Positions 7,383 through 16,497 are shown, counted from the stretch's first letter. The stretch is DNA of 64,000 nt from Oceanospirillum linum (GCF_900182785.1 NZ_FXTS01000004.1:62001-126000); one strand, 5' to 3'. Made by a program: numbers and translations. The notes: generated by a model from the sequence alone, not told the origin.

Positions 7383-10076
7383 ATGCCTCTGACACCCTAT
7401 GAGTTTGAACCGGATCCATCACTGTTTAACAAACATACCTTTAAGCAGCAGCTGGCCGAGGCCAAATCCTCAATTAGCCTGTTTAAGCAAACCATTCAGG
7501 GTGTCCAGGATACATTAGACCAACGTTTTTTAGATGGTGCAGATATAAGAGATCTGGTACATGGCCGAGCCTGGTTTATGGATCAGTTATTAAGTGTGGT
7601 CTGGGAACAGTTTGACTGGCCTGATAATAATATCAGCCTGATTGCCGTCGGCGGTTACGGCAGGGGTGAGCTGCACCCTCATTCTGATATCGACTTACTT
7701 ATCCTGCTGCGCAATGACGACGACGCCCCTTATCGTGACAGCCTGGAGCGCTTAATCACCTTTATGTGGGATATCAGTCTAGATATCGGCCATAGCGTCC
7801 GGTCTCTCTCCGACTGTGAGCGGGAAGCCAGGGCCGATATCACCGTCGCCACCAACCTATTGGAAAACCGCACCATTGTCGGCCCGGATAACCTGCGGGA
7901 AGAAATGGTTCTCCGTCTTAACACGGAACATATGTGGAGCAGCAGCGAGTTTTTCGAAGCAAAATGGCAAGAGCAGATTAAGCGCCACTACAAGTACGAC
8001 AACAACGAATACAACCTTGAACCCAACATCAAGTCATCACCGGGCGGTTTAAGGGATATTCAGATGATCGGCTGGGTGGCCAAACGCCATTTCGGTACAC
8101 ATACCCTGGAAGGCCTGATGCGGGAGGGGTTTCTCACCGAATCTGAAGTCCGCATTATGGAGCAGGGGCAGGCTTTCCTCTGGCAGGTGCGGTATGCCCT
8201 GCATATGACAGCGGGGCGTGCTGAGGATCGCCTCTTGTTTGATCATCAGAGAACACTGGCAGACCTTTTTGGCTACGCTGACAATGATGAACGCTTGGCG
8301 GTTGAACAGTTTATGCGCCGTTACTATCGGGTGGTGATGTCTTTGACTGAGCTGAACGATGTCCTGATGCAGCATTTCGACGATGCTATTTTACAATCCC
8401 GGCATGAAGCCAAAGTTGAGATTCTCAATAAGCGTTTCCAGATTGTAAATCATAAGATTGAAGCCACCCATAACAGAGTATTTGAAAACACCCCCTTTGC
8501 GCTGTTGGAAATCTTTCTGCTGATGGCCCAGAACCCTCAGATCGAAAGCGTGCGTGCTTCAACGATTCGCCTGCTGAGGGATAACCGCCACCTGATTGAC
8601 GAAAGCTTCCGCCAGGATATCCGCCACTCCTCTCTGTTTATGGAGTTGCTGCGTAGTCCTGGTAACGTCGCCCGACAGCTTCGCCGTATGAGCCGCTACG
8701 GTATTCTTGGAAAATATTTGCCGGAGTTTGGTTACGCCATCGGCCTGATGCAGCACGACCTGTTCCACATTTACACCGTCGATGCCCATACCCTGCTTTT
8801 ACTCAAGTTTATGCACCGCTTCCAGAAAGAAGAGGCCCGTAAAGCGTTTCCGTTTGCTGCTCAGATATTCCATCGCCTCCCCAAACGTGAACTGGCCTAC
8901 ATTGCCGGCCTCTATCACGATATAGGCAAAGGCCGGGGCGGAGATCACTCCGAGCTGGGTGCTAAAGATGTCCTCCAGTTCTGCGAGCGCCACCACCTGA
9001 GCAAACACGATGCCCGTCTGGTCAGCTGGCTGGTTGAACACCACCTTCTGATGTCGATGACCGCCCAGAAAAAGGACATCTCAGACCCGGAGGTCATTCA
9101 GGAGTTTGTTATGACGGTGCGGGATGAAACCCGGCTCGATTACCTTTACATCCTGACCGTAGCGGATATCAACGCCACCAACCCCAATCTTTGGAATAGC
9201 TGGCGGGCCACGCTGCTGCAACAACTTTATGTTGAAAGTAAACGCGCATTACGCCGAGGCCTTGAGAACCCCATTGACCGCCAGGAGTGGGTGGAAGAGA
9301 CCCAGCAGGATGCATTGATCTTTCTGAAAAAATGGGGTGTGGAAGAAACCCGTATCTGGCCACTTTGGAATCTGCTCGGTGAAGAATACTTCCTGCAGGA
9401 CAGCGCCAGAGAGATCGCCTTTCAGACCGAACAAATTCTGGATCACAAAGAACCTAATATGCCGTTGGTATTGGTGACCAATCCGAAAAAAGTGGAGCAG
9501 GTCGGCGGAACCAAGGTTTTTATTTACACGAAGGAGCAGGATCATCTGTTTGCTGCCACAGTAGCAGCCATGGAGCAACTGGGACTGAATATTCATGACT
9601 CCCGGATCAGCACCTCCAGCAATGGTTATTCCCTCGATACCTATATCGTACTTGAGAGTAATGACGAGCCGATCCGTGACGAAGCCCGTATTGAAGAGAT
9701 CAAACACGTTCTGATTGAAGAGCTCGACGATCCTGCGGATTACAGCGAAATCATTCAGCGCCGGACCCCACGTCAATTGAAGCATTTTACAATGCCAACT
9801 CAGGTGATTATCAGTAACGACCCCATCAGTCAGCGTACAACACTGGAAGTGATTACACCGGATCGCCCCGGACTGCTGGCCCGAATCGGCCGTATCTTTG
9901 TGGAGATGGATATTAATATCCTGTCAGCAAAGATTATCACTTTGGGTGAACGGGTAGAGGATATATTTGTCATTACTGACCGGACACTAGGGCCAATCAG
10001 CGACCCCAATTTATGCGAGAAACTGCGCTACCGCATCTGCCATGACCTCGACGAACAGGTCAGCAATGGTCATTAA
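7383..10076 (+). CDS. glnD: PII uridylyltransferase/uridylyl-removing enzyme
   Basis: GlnD is the glutamine sensor of nitrogen control. It uridylylates PII proteins when glutamine is low and removes UMP when it is high. The 897-residue product has the nucleotidyltransferase motif GGYGRGELHPHSDIDLLIL near residues 89-107, and a middle GlnD-specific region. An HD domain follows with LYHDIGKGRGGDHSELG near residues 508-524. Two C-terminal ACT domains come last, the final one starting around TTLEVITPDRPGLLARIG. All active-site features look intact. It is followed by a strong terminator. Confidence 0.97.
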   Translation: MPLTPYEFEPDPSLFNKHTFKQQLAEAKSSISLFKQTIQGVQDTLDQRFLDGADIRDLVHGRAWFMDQLLSVVWEQFDWPDNNISLIAVGGYGRGELHPHSDIDLLILLRNDDDAPYRDSLERLITFMWDISLDIGHSVRSLSDCEREARADITVATNLLENRTIVGPDNLREEMVLRLNTEHMWSSSEFFEAKWQEQIKRHYKYDNNEYNLEPNIKSSPGGLRDIQMIGWVAKRHFGTHTLEGLMREGFLTESEVRIMEQGQAFLWQVRYALHMTAGRAEDRLLFDHQRTLADLFGYADNDERLAVEQFMRRYYRVVMSLTELNDVLMQHFDDAILQSRHEAKVEILNKRFQIVNHKIEATHNRVFENTPFALLEIFLLMAQNPQIESVRASTIRLLRDNRHLIDESFRQDIRHSSLFMELLRSPGNVARQLRRMSRYGILGKYLPEFGYAIGLMQHDLFHIYTVDAHTLLLLKFMHRFQKEEARKAFPFAAQIFHRLPKRELAYIAGLYHDIGKGRGGDHSELGAKDVLQFCERHHLSKHDARLVSWLVEHHLLMSMTAQKKDISDPEVIQEFVMTVRDETRLDYLYILTVADINATNPNLWNSWRATLLQQLYVESKRALRRGLENPIDRQEWVEETQQDALIFLKKWGVEETRIWPLWNLLGEEYFLQDSAREIAFQTEQILDHKEPNMPLVLVTNPKKVEQVGGTKVFIYTKEQDHLFAATVAAMEQLGLNIHDSRISTSSNGYSLDTYIVLESNDEPIRDEARIEEIKHVLIEELDDPADYSEIIQRRTPRQLKHFTMPTQVIISNDPISQRTTLEVITPDRPGLLARIGRIFVEMDINILSAKIITLGERVEDIFVITDRTLGPISDPNLCEKLRYRICHDLDEQVSNGH

Positions 10077-10094
10077 AATACACTGAGCTACCCT

Positions 10095-10120
10095 AAAGCG
10101 ATCTTCGGATCGCTTTTTTA
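10095..10120 (+). terminator. Rho-independent terminator after glnD
   Basis: A 9-base perfect stem (AAAGCGATC/GATCGCTTT) with a UUCG-type tetraloop is followed by a T-run. It ends the map-glnD unit. Confidence 0.9.
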
Positions 10121-10208
10121 TTACATACAGAAGCAGGGTTAACGCCTACAGTCGGTATAATCAAACCAAAAGCAGATATTATTCAACCTGTTAATCATTG
10201 CTGCGGGT

Positions 10209-10237
10209 TTGTTCGTCCAGACACCCTTGATTATAAT
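10209..10237 (+). promoter_or_regulatory. Candidate sigma-70 promoter for dapC
   Basis: A perfect TATAAT at 10232-10237 is preceded, with a 17-base spacer, by TTGTTC at 10209-10214. It lies about 38 bases upstream of the dapC start and after the glnD terminator. The -35 match is partial. Confidence 0.5.
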
Positions 10238-10274
10238 GGTTAGCTAAATAAATGCCCTGATGACGGAAGCCGGT

Positions 10275-11471
10275 ATGAATCCAGATCTGAACCGATTACA
10301 GCCCTACCCTTTTGAGAAGCTGACAGCCCTGAAAGCTCAGGTAACACCGCCATCTGAGCTGGAACATATCGCACTGTCCATCGGTGAACCCCGTCACCCG
10401 GCACCAGAGTTTGTCCTAAACACTCTGCGCCACAATATGAACCGTATCAGTAACTACCCAACCACCAAGGGTCTGCCTGAACTACGGGAAGCTATCGCAC
10501 ATTGGTGCCAACAACGCTTTATCCTAAAACCCGGAACGCTGACCGCAGATGACCATGTTCTACCGGTTAACGGCACCCGGGAAGCGATTTTTGCCTTTAC
10601 CCAGGCACTGATCGAGCGTAAGCCCGGTGCCCTGATCGCATCACCAAATCCTTTTTATCAGATCTATGAAGGGGCAGCTTATCTGGCAGGCGCTGAACCC
10701 TACTTTATGCCCTGCCTTGAAGAGAACGGCTTTATTCCTGACTTCGATGCCGTGCCTGCAGACGTTTGGGAAAATACGCAACTTCTGTTTCTGTGCACTC
10801 CGGGTAATCCAACCGGTGCAGTTATGGGTTTGGATGTACTTAAAAAGCTGATCACCTTGTCGGATCAGTACGATTTCGTCATCGCGTCTGACGAGTGTTA
10901 CTCCGAGATCTATTTTGACGAACAGACACCACCACCAGGTCTGCTGCAGGCCTGTGCAGAGTTGGGGCGAGATGACTACAAAAACTGTGTTGTTTTCCAC
11001 AGTCTGTCCAAGCGTTCAAACCTCCCCGGGTTACGCTCAGGCTTTATCGCCGGTGAAGCAGAGCTAATGCAGAAATTTCTGCTCTATCGCACCTACCACG
11101 GCTGCTCCATGCCTGTTCAGCACCAGCTTGCCAGCATTGAAGCCTGGGGCGATGAAGATCACACCATCGCAAACCGTGCCGTCTATACGGAAAAGTTTGA
11201 GCGTGTTGGAGAGATCCTGAAGCCCGTGCTGAACTTTGAACTGCCGGAAGCCAGCTTCTATCTATGGCCCGAAACACCGATCAACGAAGAAGACTTCGCT
11301 CAGAAACTGTTTGAGCAACAGAATGTCACTGTACTACCCGGCAGCTATCTGTCACGCACACTCGATGGCCAAAACCCCGGTAACAACCGTGTCCGTATGA
11401 CACTGGTCGCCACCATGGATGAGTGTGTTGAAGCGGCTCAGCGTATTCGCCGCTTCGTAGAATCACTCTGA
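10275..11471 (+). CDS. dapC: Succinyldiaminopimelate transaminase (DapC type)
   Basis: This is a PLP-dependent class I aminotransferase that makes N-succinyl-LL-diaminopimelate in lysine and peptidoglycan precursor synthesis. It begins MNPDLNRLQPYPFEKL, the typical DapC N-terminus. It carries PNPFYQIYEGAAY, CTPGNPTGAVM, the ASDECYSEIYF aspartate, SLSKRSNLPGLRSGF with the PLP lysine, and an arginine near the end. I start at the ATG at 10275 because a GGAAG site lies 5 bases upstream; an ATG at 10260 lacks one. The downstream genes yffB-like, dapD and dapE support the assignment. Confidence 0.93.
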   Translation: MNPDLNRLQPYPFEKLTALKAQVTPPSELEHIALSIGEPRHPAPEFVLNTLRHNMNRISNYPTTKGLPELREAIAHWCQQRFILKPGTLTADDHVLPVNGTREAIFAFTQALIERKPGALIASPNPFYQIYEGAAYLAGAEPYFMPCLEENGFIPDFDAVPADVWENTQLLFLCTPGNPTGAVMGLDVLKKLITLSDQYDFVIASDECYSEIYFDEQTPPPGLLQACAELGRDDYKNCVVFHSLSKRSNLPGLRSGFIAGEAELMQKFLLYRTYHGCSMPVQHQLASIEAWGDEDHTIANRAVYTEKFERVGEILKPVLNFELPEASFYLWPETPINEEDFAQKLFEQQNVTVLPGSYLSRTLDGQNPGNNRVRMTLVATMDECVEAAQRIRRFVESL

Positions 11472-11557
11472 TTTAAAATATGGAACTATTCCATTATGCC
11501 GCCTCAAGGGCGGCAGCCTCTCAAGGCGAACGACACCATTGATCAACGAGGTCTGCA

Positions 11558-11908
11558 ATGTCCCTGATACTGTACGGTATCCCTAACTGCGATACGGTAA
11601 AAAAAGCCCGTAACTGGCTGGATGCAAACCAGCAGGATTACCGCTTCCATGATTTCCGCAAAGATGGTCTGAGCGAAGCAGATCTCAATCTATGGTGTAA
11701 CGCCCTCGGTTGGGAGCAGGTACTGAACAAACGCAGCACCAGTTGGCGCGCGCTGGATGCCGCTGATAAAGAAGATCTGGATCAGGCGAAAGCGATCAAA
11801 CTGATGCTGACCAGCCCAACGCTGGTGAAACGCCCTGTTCTGGCTAAAGACGACCAGTTTAAAACCGGGTTTAAGGATGCGGACTATCAGGCATTTTTTG
11901 ACCTGTAA
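11558..11908 (+). CDS. yffB: ArsC/Spx-family small protein (YffB-like)
   Basis: This 116-residue thioredoxin-fold protein belongs to the arsenate-reductase-like/Spx family. It starts LILYGIPNCDTVKKARNWLD, where the single active-site-like cysteine sits at the CxxC/CxxS position, and has TSPTLVKRPVL with the cis-proline near residue 90. In Escherichia coli yffB also lies next to dapE. Its substrate is not established; glutathione-dependent reduction has been suggested for the family. It is probably cotranscribed with dapC and dapD. Confidence 0.85.
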   Translation: MSLILYGIPNCDTVKKARNWLDANQQDYRFHDFRKDGLSEADLNLWCNALGWEQVLNKRSTSWRALDAADKEDLDQAKAIKLMLTSPTLVKRPVLAKDDQFKTGFKDADYQAFFDL

Positions 11909-12019
11909 ACGATCGCACCAACGACCCTTTGATTCTCTGAATCAGATAAAACCCTATACCTTTTCATCATAAATTTTATATAAGGCAGCCCTGCTGTCTC
12001 GACCTCTTCGGGAGTTAAC

Positions 12020-13060
12020 ATGTCTGCATCACCTTTTTTCAGCTTTGGCTTTGGCGTTGGTACTCAGAACAGTAAAGGCGAATGGCTGGAAGTGTTTTAC
12101 GCACAACCTCTGCTTAGCCCGGCTGTTAGCCTGGTCGAAGCGATTATCGATACCCTGGGCTATCAGGGTGGCAACCAAGCCATTGAATTTACTGTCGACA
12201 AAGCAGCTCCTCTTGCGGAAGCCCTGAAGGCCGCAGGTGAAGCAGAGCAAGCGGCTCTGGTTGCTTCTCTGGCTGACAGCAAGCGCCCACTGATTGCGAC
12301 CTTTATCGAAGAAGATACCGACCCGAAGTCTGTTGCCGAGGTTTACCTGAAACTGCACCTGCTGTCGCATCGCAAGGTTAAGCCCCACGGTACAAATCTG
12401 ACCGGCATGTTTGGCCTGCTGCCAAACGTTGCCTGGACAAGCGAAGGTGCTATCGACCTTGCAGAACTACCACAACGCCAGTTACAGGCACGCCTGAATG
12501 GCCGGACGATCTCCGTAGACTGTGTGGATAAATTCCCGAAAATGACCGACTACGTCGTTCCTGCCGGCGTTCGTGTTGCAGACACCGCCCGTGTCCGTCT
12601 GGGCGCCTACCTGGGCGAGGGCACCACGATCATGCATGAAGGTTTCGTAAACTTTAATGCTGGCACTGAAGGTCCGGGCATGATCGAAGGTCGTATCTCA
12701 GCTGGCGTTATGGTCGGTAAAGGCTCTGACCTGGGTGGTGGCTGCTCCACCATGGGTACTTTATCCGGTGGCGGCAACATTATTATCTCCGTGGGCGAAG
12801 GCTGCCTGCTGGGTGCAAACGCCGGTATTGGTATTCCTCTGGGCAACCGCTGCACCGTTGAAGCGGGACTTTATATCACCGCTGGTTCAAAGGTGAATGT
12901 ACTGGAGGGTAATGGAGAGCTGGTAGAAGTGGCCCGTGCCCGTGATCTGGCAAACAAAGACGACTTGCTGTTCCGTCGCAACTCTCAGACTGGTGCCGTT
13001 GAGTGCCTGACCAATAAGACTGCAATAGAACTGAACGAAGCCTTGCATGCAAATAACTAG
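12020..13060 (+). CDS. dapD: 2,3,4,5-tetrahydropyridine-2,6-dicarboxylate N-succinyltransferase
   Basis: DapD succinylates tetrahydrodipicolinate, the step before DapC. The 346-residue length and sequence fit the long form found in Pseudomonas rather than the roughly 274-residue enterobacterial form. An N-terminal domain is followed by a left-handed parallel beta-helix rich in hexapeptide repeats. Landmarks are VRLGAYLGEGTTIMHEGFVNFNAGT, and GKGSDLGGGCSTMGTLSGGGN followed by GCLLGANAGIGIPLGNRCTVEAGLY. It is followed by a terminator. Confidence 0.95.
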   Translation: MSASPFFSFGFGVGTQNSKGEWLEVFYAQPLLSPAVSLVEAIIDTLGYQGGNQAIEFTVDKAAPLAEALKAAGEAEQAALVASLADSKRPLIATFIEEDTDPKSVAEVYLKLHLLSHRKVKPHGTNLTGMFGLLPNVAWTSEGAIDLAELPQRQLQARLNGRTISVDCVDKFPKMTDYVVPAGVRVADTARVRLGAYLGEGTTIMHEGFVNFNAGTEGPGMIEGRISAGVMVGKGSDLGGGCSTMGTLSGGGNIIISVGEGCLLGANAGIGIPLGNRCTVEAGLYITAGSKVNVLEGNGELVEVARARDLANKDDLLFRRNSQTGAVECLTNKTAIELNEALHANN

Positions 13061-13503
13061 AAACACTGCATGCAAATCGCTGAGCGAGTGCTGAAGCGAC
13101 TTCGATTTAAGAATGGCGCCCGTTAAAAGGCGCCGTTTTTATATTTATTTCCCGGCTCTGACAATTCAAGACAAAAACTTACCCACAATCCTGTTGAGAA
13201 TCACTGTGGATAAACTGGAGATAACCTGACGAACTGTCGTATTTATGCCACATACAGAAGTTTGGTTGTTTTTTGAACAGGCCGCTTTTCCAGCAATCGG
13301 GCAGAATCAAGGTCAGGCATACTTTCAGGAAATAAGCATTCACTCTGCTCTATCCACCGCCTCTTTGTCTGCGCAAAATACTTGCTATTGGCCGTGTGCA
13401 CAGGCTGCCTCATTACAAGACCATCGCTTTCCGGTATCATGGCGGGCTGATTATAAGCACCAGAAAAACCCTATTGTTTAGCCAGCCACAGGAACAGCCA
13501 CCC
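13061..13503 (+). other. dapD-dapE intergenic region
   Basis: This 443-base gap starts with the dapD terminator. It also contains two DnaA-box-like nonamers in inverted orientation, TTACCCACA at 13179-13187 (one mismatch) and the perfect TGTGGATAA at 13205-13213. Open frames here have no family resemblance, and I do not call a gene. The dapE promoter presumably lies here, but no clear -35/-10 pair was picked. Confidence 0.5.
13113..13142 (+). terminator. Rho-independent terminator after dapD
   Basis: A GGCGCC/GGCGCC stem (13115-13120 and 13129-13134), extended by an A-T pair and a wobble, has an 8-base loop and is followed by a T-run. Confidence 0.8.
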
Positions 13504-14652
13504 ATGTCCCAGACCGAAGCGTTGACGCCAACACTACAACTCGCTTTCGACCTTATCAGCCGCCACTCGGTTACGCCGGAAGATGCCGGATGTCAGGAAT
13601 TGATGATTGAGCGCCTGGAAGCAATTGGCTTCACCGTTGAGCGCCTGCGCTTTGGCAATGTGGATAACTTTTGGGCCCGGCGTGGTACTGAAGCTCCTGT
13701 GTTAGCCTTTGCCGGTCATACGGATGTAGTTCCCACCGGCCCTGAAGCCAACTGGAAACACGCCCCCTTTGAGCCCGTCATCGATGACAAGGGCATGCTC
13801 TATGGCCGCGGTGCGGCGGATATGAAAGGTAGCCTGGCATCGATGGTTGTCGCCTGTGAAGAGTTTGTCGCTGCAAACCCAAATCACAAAGGCTCTATCG
13901 CTTTTCTGATCACGTCCGATGAAGAGGGCCCCGCTGTTAACGGTACAGTAAAGGTGGTTGAACACCTTGAAGCCCGCAATGAAAAAATGACCTGGTGTAT
14001 CGTCGGTGAACCATCCAGTACTCACCATACCGGCGATATCATCAAGAATGGCCGGCGCGGCTCGCTGGGTGCCAAGCTGCTGGTCAAAGGTGTTCAGGGC
14101 CATGTTGCCTACCCACACCTGGCCCGTAACCCCATTCATCAGGTTGCCCCGGCTCTGGCTGAGCTTTCTGCAGAGCATTGGGATGCAGGTAACGAGTACT
14201 TTCCGGCCACCAGCTTTCAGATTTCCAATATCAATGGCGGCACCGGTGCTACTAACGTCATTCCCGGTGATGTTGAGGTTGTGTTTAACTTTCGCTTCTC
14301 GACAGAACTAACCGCCGACCAGATCAAGCAACGGGTTCATGGTATTTTGGATAAGCATGAACTGGAATATGATCTGCAATGGACCCTGAATGGCCTGCCA
14401 TTTCTGACACCTGAGGGAGACCTGGTTGATGCCTGCCGCAGTGCCATTCTGGAAGCAACCCACATCACCACAGAACTATCAACCTCCGGGGGTACCTCCG
14501 ATGGTCGCTTTATTGCTCCAACCGGAACACAGGTGGTTGAATTAGGCCCTTGTAACGCCACCATTCACAAGGTAAACGAGCATATTCTGGCAGATGACCT
14601 GAACAAGCTGACGGGTATCTACCAGGGTGTTATGGCTCGCTTGCTGACCTGA
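13504..14652 (+). CDS. dapE: Succinyl-diaminopimelate desuccinylase
   Basis: DapE removes succinate from N-succinyl-LL-DAP to give LL-DAP. It is an M20-family dizinc hydrolase. The start at 13504 (382 residues) has an AGGAA site upstream and the normal N-terminus. A longer in-frame reading from 13396 would add 36 unrelated residues. Metal and catalytic motifs are visible: FAGHTDVVPTGP, YGRGAADMKGS, SDEEGPAVNG and GEPSSTHHTGD, and the C-terminal STSGGTSDGRFI and GPCNATIHKVNE. It completes the dapC-dapD-dapE set in this window. Confidence 0.96.
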   Translation: MSQTEALTPTLQLAFDLISRHSVTPEDAGCQELMIERLEAIGFTVERLRFGNVDNFWARRGTEAPVLAFAGHTDVVPTGPEANWKHAPFEPVIDDKGMLYGRGAADMKGSLASMVVACEEFVAANPNHKGSIAFLITSDEEGPAVNGTVKVVEHLEARNEKMTWCIVGEPSSTHHTGDIIKNGRRGSLGAKLLVKGVQGHVAYPHLARNPIHQVAPALAELSAEHWDAGNEYFPATSFQISNINGGTGATNVIPGDVEVVFNFRFSTELTADQIKQRVHGILDKHELEYDLQWTLNGLPFLTPEGDLVDACRSAILEATHITTELSTSGGTSDGRFIAPTGTQVVELGPCNATIHKVNEHILADDLNKLTGIYQGVMARLLT

Positions 14653-14679
14653 TCAGCCACTGCAGACAAGCCAGCCGCT

Positions 14680-14991
14680 ATGAGCCTGAAACAACGCCTG
14701 ATTAAGATGTCACAGGATACCCGCCTGAACCTACGGCGGGTGACCATAGGCACCATCATCTTTTTTGTCGGTGCGGGTATGCTGATGTGGGCTGAGGGCG
14801 CCACCCACCTGGAGCCATTGCGACGTGAACTGGTAGCCTTGCTCTCTCTGATCACCATGGGAATAGGTGCGATGTTGGGACTGCTGGGGTACCTTGGTTT
14901 AAGCGCTTTTCGTATTTATCGATTTCTGAGCACGGATGTTGATAGCACACCACGCACAGGAAAAAGAACGGATCAAAATGATGACAACTGA
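14680..14991 (+). CDS. Small two-helix membrane protein of unknown function
   Basis: The 103-residue product has a basic N-terminus followed by two hydrophobic segments (about residues 22-42 and 52-76, the second GIGAMLGLLGYLGLSAF). It ends in a short hydrophilic tail. It starts 28 bases after the dapE stop and its end overlaps the next start, so it is likely in the dapE transcript. I do not recognise the family. Confidence 0.65.
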   Translation: MSLKQRLIKMSQDTRLNLRRVTIGTIIFFVGAGMLMWAEGATHLEPLRRELVALLSLITMGIGAMLGLLGYLGLSAFRIYRFLSTDVDSTPRTGKRTDQNDDN

Positions 14992-15367
14992 AGCTTTTCC
15001 CGATATTGAAATCTACGTGCAGGACCCGGACCTGGAAAGCATCGAGAACTGGTTTAAAGAACTCTTCGCCAGCTATTCCGAGCCCAAACGCCTGGATAAA
15101 CGCACTCTGCTCTATCAGGCGCTAAAAGCCGACGGCACTGAAGTACCTGTCCATGTGGTAGAAAAAGCTGCCGGTAAATACTGGAGCATCTGGTTCGACA
15201 GCCCGGAAAGTGGCTGGGCAACCGATATAGAGTGCGCAAGAGCGGCCTTTGCGTTCTTTAATCGCACCATTCGTTGTTCAGTGGGCTCCTGGGAACCGGA
15301 TCAACCCATAGACCTCTGGTGGCAAATCAGCAAGAAAGGTGAAGGCGAGATCAGCTGGCCAGACTAA
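14978..15367 (+). CDS. Conserved-looking small soluble protein of unknown function
   Basis: The product has about 129 residues, starts at an ATG-ATG pair inside the end of the previous gene and ends just before a terminator. It is acidic and rich in tryptophan (WSIWFDSPESGW, VGSWEPDQPIDLWWQIS), with no signal peptide or membrane segment. Overlap with the preceding membrane protein suggests coupled translation. I do not recognise a family. The start at 14978 is chosen over 14936, because that earlier start would deepen the overlap. Confidence 0.7.
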   Translation: MMTTEAFPDIEIYVQDPDLESIENWFKELFASYSEPKRLDKRTLLYQALKADGTEVPVHVVEKAAGKYWSIWFDSPESGWATDIECARAAFAFFNRTIRCSVGSWEPDQPIDLWWQISKKGEGEISWPD

Positions 15368-15409
15368 AAACCGGTGACAGATCAGAGTTCTTGCAGCTTA
15401 AAAACAAAG

Positions 15410-15436
15410 GCCGAAGCCAATCTGCTTCGGCTTTTT
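15410..15436 (+). terminator. Rho-independent terminator of the dapE unit
   Basis: A perfect GCCGAAGC/GCTTCGGC stem with a 6-base loop is followed by TTTTT. It ends the plus-strand unit before the convergent gene at 15512. Confidence 0.85.
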
Positions 15437-15511
15437 CTCAAAGCCCCGTACAACCTCTATGTCGATAAGCCTCATTACGGAAGACGATAAACGACTTTCA
15501 GGCGAGAAGTA

Positions 15512-15925
15512 TCACAACCCCCGAAAGAGATCGAAACTATCGAGCAGGCGATACAATATTTTAGGTTTATCGCTCAGACAGCGACGTATCGCAGCTGGAA
15601 TCTTTTTTTGCGTTTTTCGACATAAGCCCAGCTGCTCCTGAAAAGTTATCCTCAAACCCCGGACACTGCGAACTTCGGTATAGCCTGGTGTAATTTCCAA
15701 CCTGATCCCCAGCTGCTCATTCATCAGATGCAGCATTTTCTGCAGGTCATCAAAATCGCAGACAGCTTCCAGTCGATCGATTAATCGCTTCTCTTCCATC
15801 AGAGTAAGACGAAGAATCCGGATATCACCGGTACCACTCTCCAGCAACGCCCGATGGCCACAAATGCAGATCCCCTGGGGACAGGGCCTGCGCACAGGAA
15901 AAGGAATATTAGGAAGGGGTGCCAC
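15512..15925 (-). CDS. Unknown protein with an N-terminal cysteine cluster
   Basis: This 138-codon gene starts at a GTG at 15925, nine bases after an AGGAGG ribosome site; a TTG at 15934 lies directly against that site and is less likely. Near the N-terminus it has RRPCPQGICICGH, with three cysteines and a histidine that could bind a metal. A helical region follows (LMEEKRLIDRLEAVCDF) and then a basic C-terminal half. The family is not recognised. It stands alone, convergent with the dapE unit. Confidence 0.65.
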   Translation of the reverse strand: MAPLPNIPFPVRRPCPQGICICGHRALLESGTGDIRILRLTLMEEKRLIDRLEAVCDFDDLQKMLHLMNEQLGIRLEITPGYTEVRSVRGLRITFQEQLGLCRKTQKKIPAAIRRCLSDKPKILYRLLDSFDLFRGL

Positions 15926-15995
15926 CGCGAACAACCTCCTGCAACAAAATAAAACCAGGCTCCTGACAGCATAGCCAACTTACTGAAAAACAGGC

Positions 15996-16041
15996 AAAAA
16001 AATACCCGGTCACTTCATGTTAATGGGAAGTGCCGGGTATC
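15996..16041 (-). terminator. Rho-independent terminator of the cold-shock gene
   Basis: An inverted repeat (ATACCCGG-CACTTC with one bulge) flanks a roughly 10-base loop. On the minus strand it is followed by seven T residues, and it lies about 25 bases after the stop at 16066. Confidence 0.85.
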
Positions 16042-16065
16042 TTCAAAGCCAGGTTACGCCAGGTA

Positions 16066-16497
16066 TCAGCTAATAACGGTTACATCCTCAGCCTGCATAC
16101 CTTTGTCACTCTGGATAATGGCAAAACGAACGCGCTGACCCTCGGCCAGCGAACGATGCCCTGTACCACGGATCGAACGAAAGTGAACAAATACATCACC
16201 TCCGGAGTCACGGGTAATAAAGCCAAAGCCTTTGGAAACGTTAAACCATTTAACGGTACCCATTTCACGATCATCGTTCTCATCATTAGCAATATTTGCC
16301 AATTGAGGCGTCAGGTAATTCAGAACCGCAGTGCCTAAGAAGGTGGTCAGAAAAAAGATAACGGCCGCCGGTACATAATGTCCGCTAGCACGCAATCCCT
16401 GTTCACCGGCCTGAGTTGCCAGGTCGAGAATAAACGGCCCTACAATGGCCATCACCACACTGATTAACACACAACGAACAAAGGAATTTTTGCTCAT
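16066..16497 (-). CDS. Membrane-anchored cold-shock-domain protein
   Basis: The 143-residue product joins two predicted membrane helices (about residues 8-26 and 43-62) to a complete C-terminal cold-shock domain (about 76-143). The domain keeps the RNA-binding motifs KGFGFI and VFVHF and starts GTVKWFN. Ordinary CspA proteins are about 70 residues and soluble. This one should tether a nucleic-acid-binding domain to the inner membrane. The topology places the domain in the cytoplasm if both helices span. Its target is unknown. Confidence 0.85.
   Translation of the reverse strand: MSKNSFVRCVLISVVMAIVGPFILDLATQAGEQGLRASGHYVPAAVIFFLTTFLGTAVLNYLTPQLANIANDENDDREMGTVKWFNVSKGFGFITRDSGGDVFVHFRSIRGTGHRSLAEGQRVRFAIIQSDKGMQAEDVTVIS

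Noticed and set aside
13245..13481. Open frame of 78 codons on the plus strand upstream of dapE
   Set aside because: No ribosome site and no family resemblance; it overlaps the region leading into dapE.
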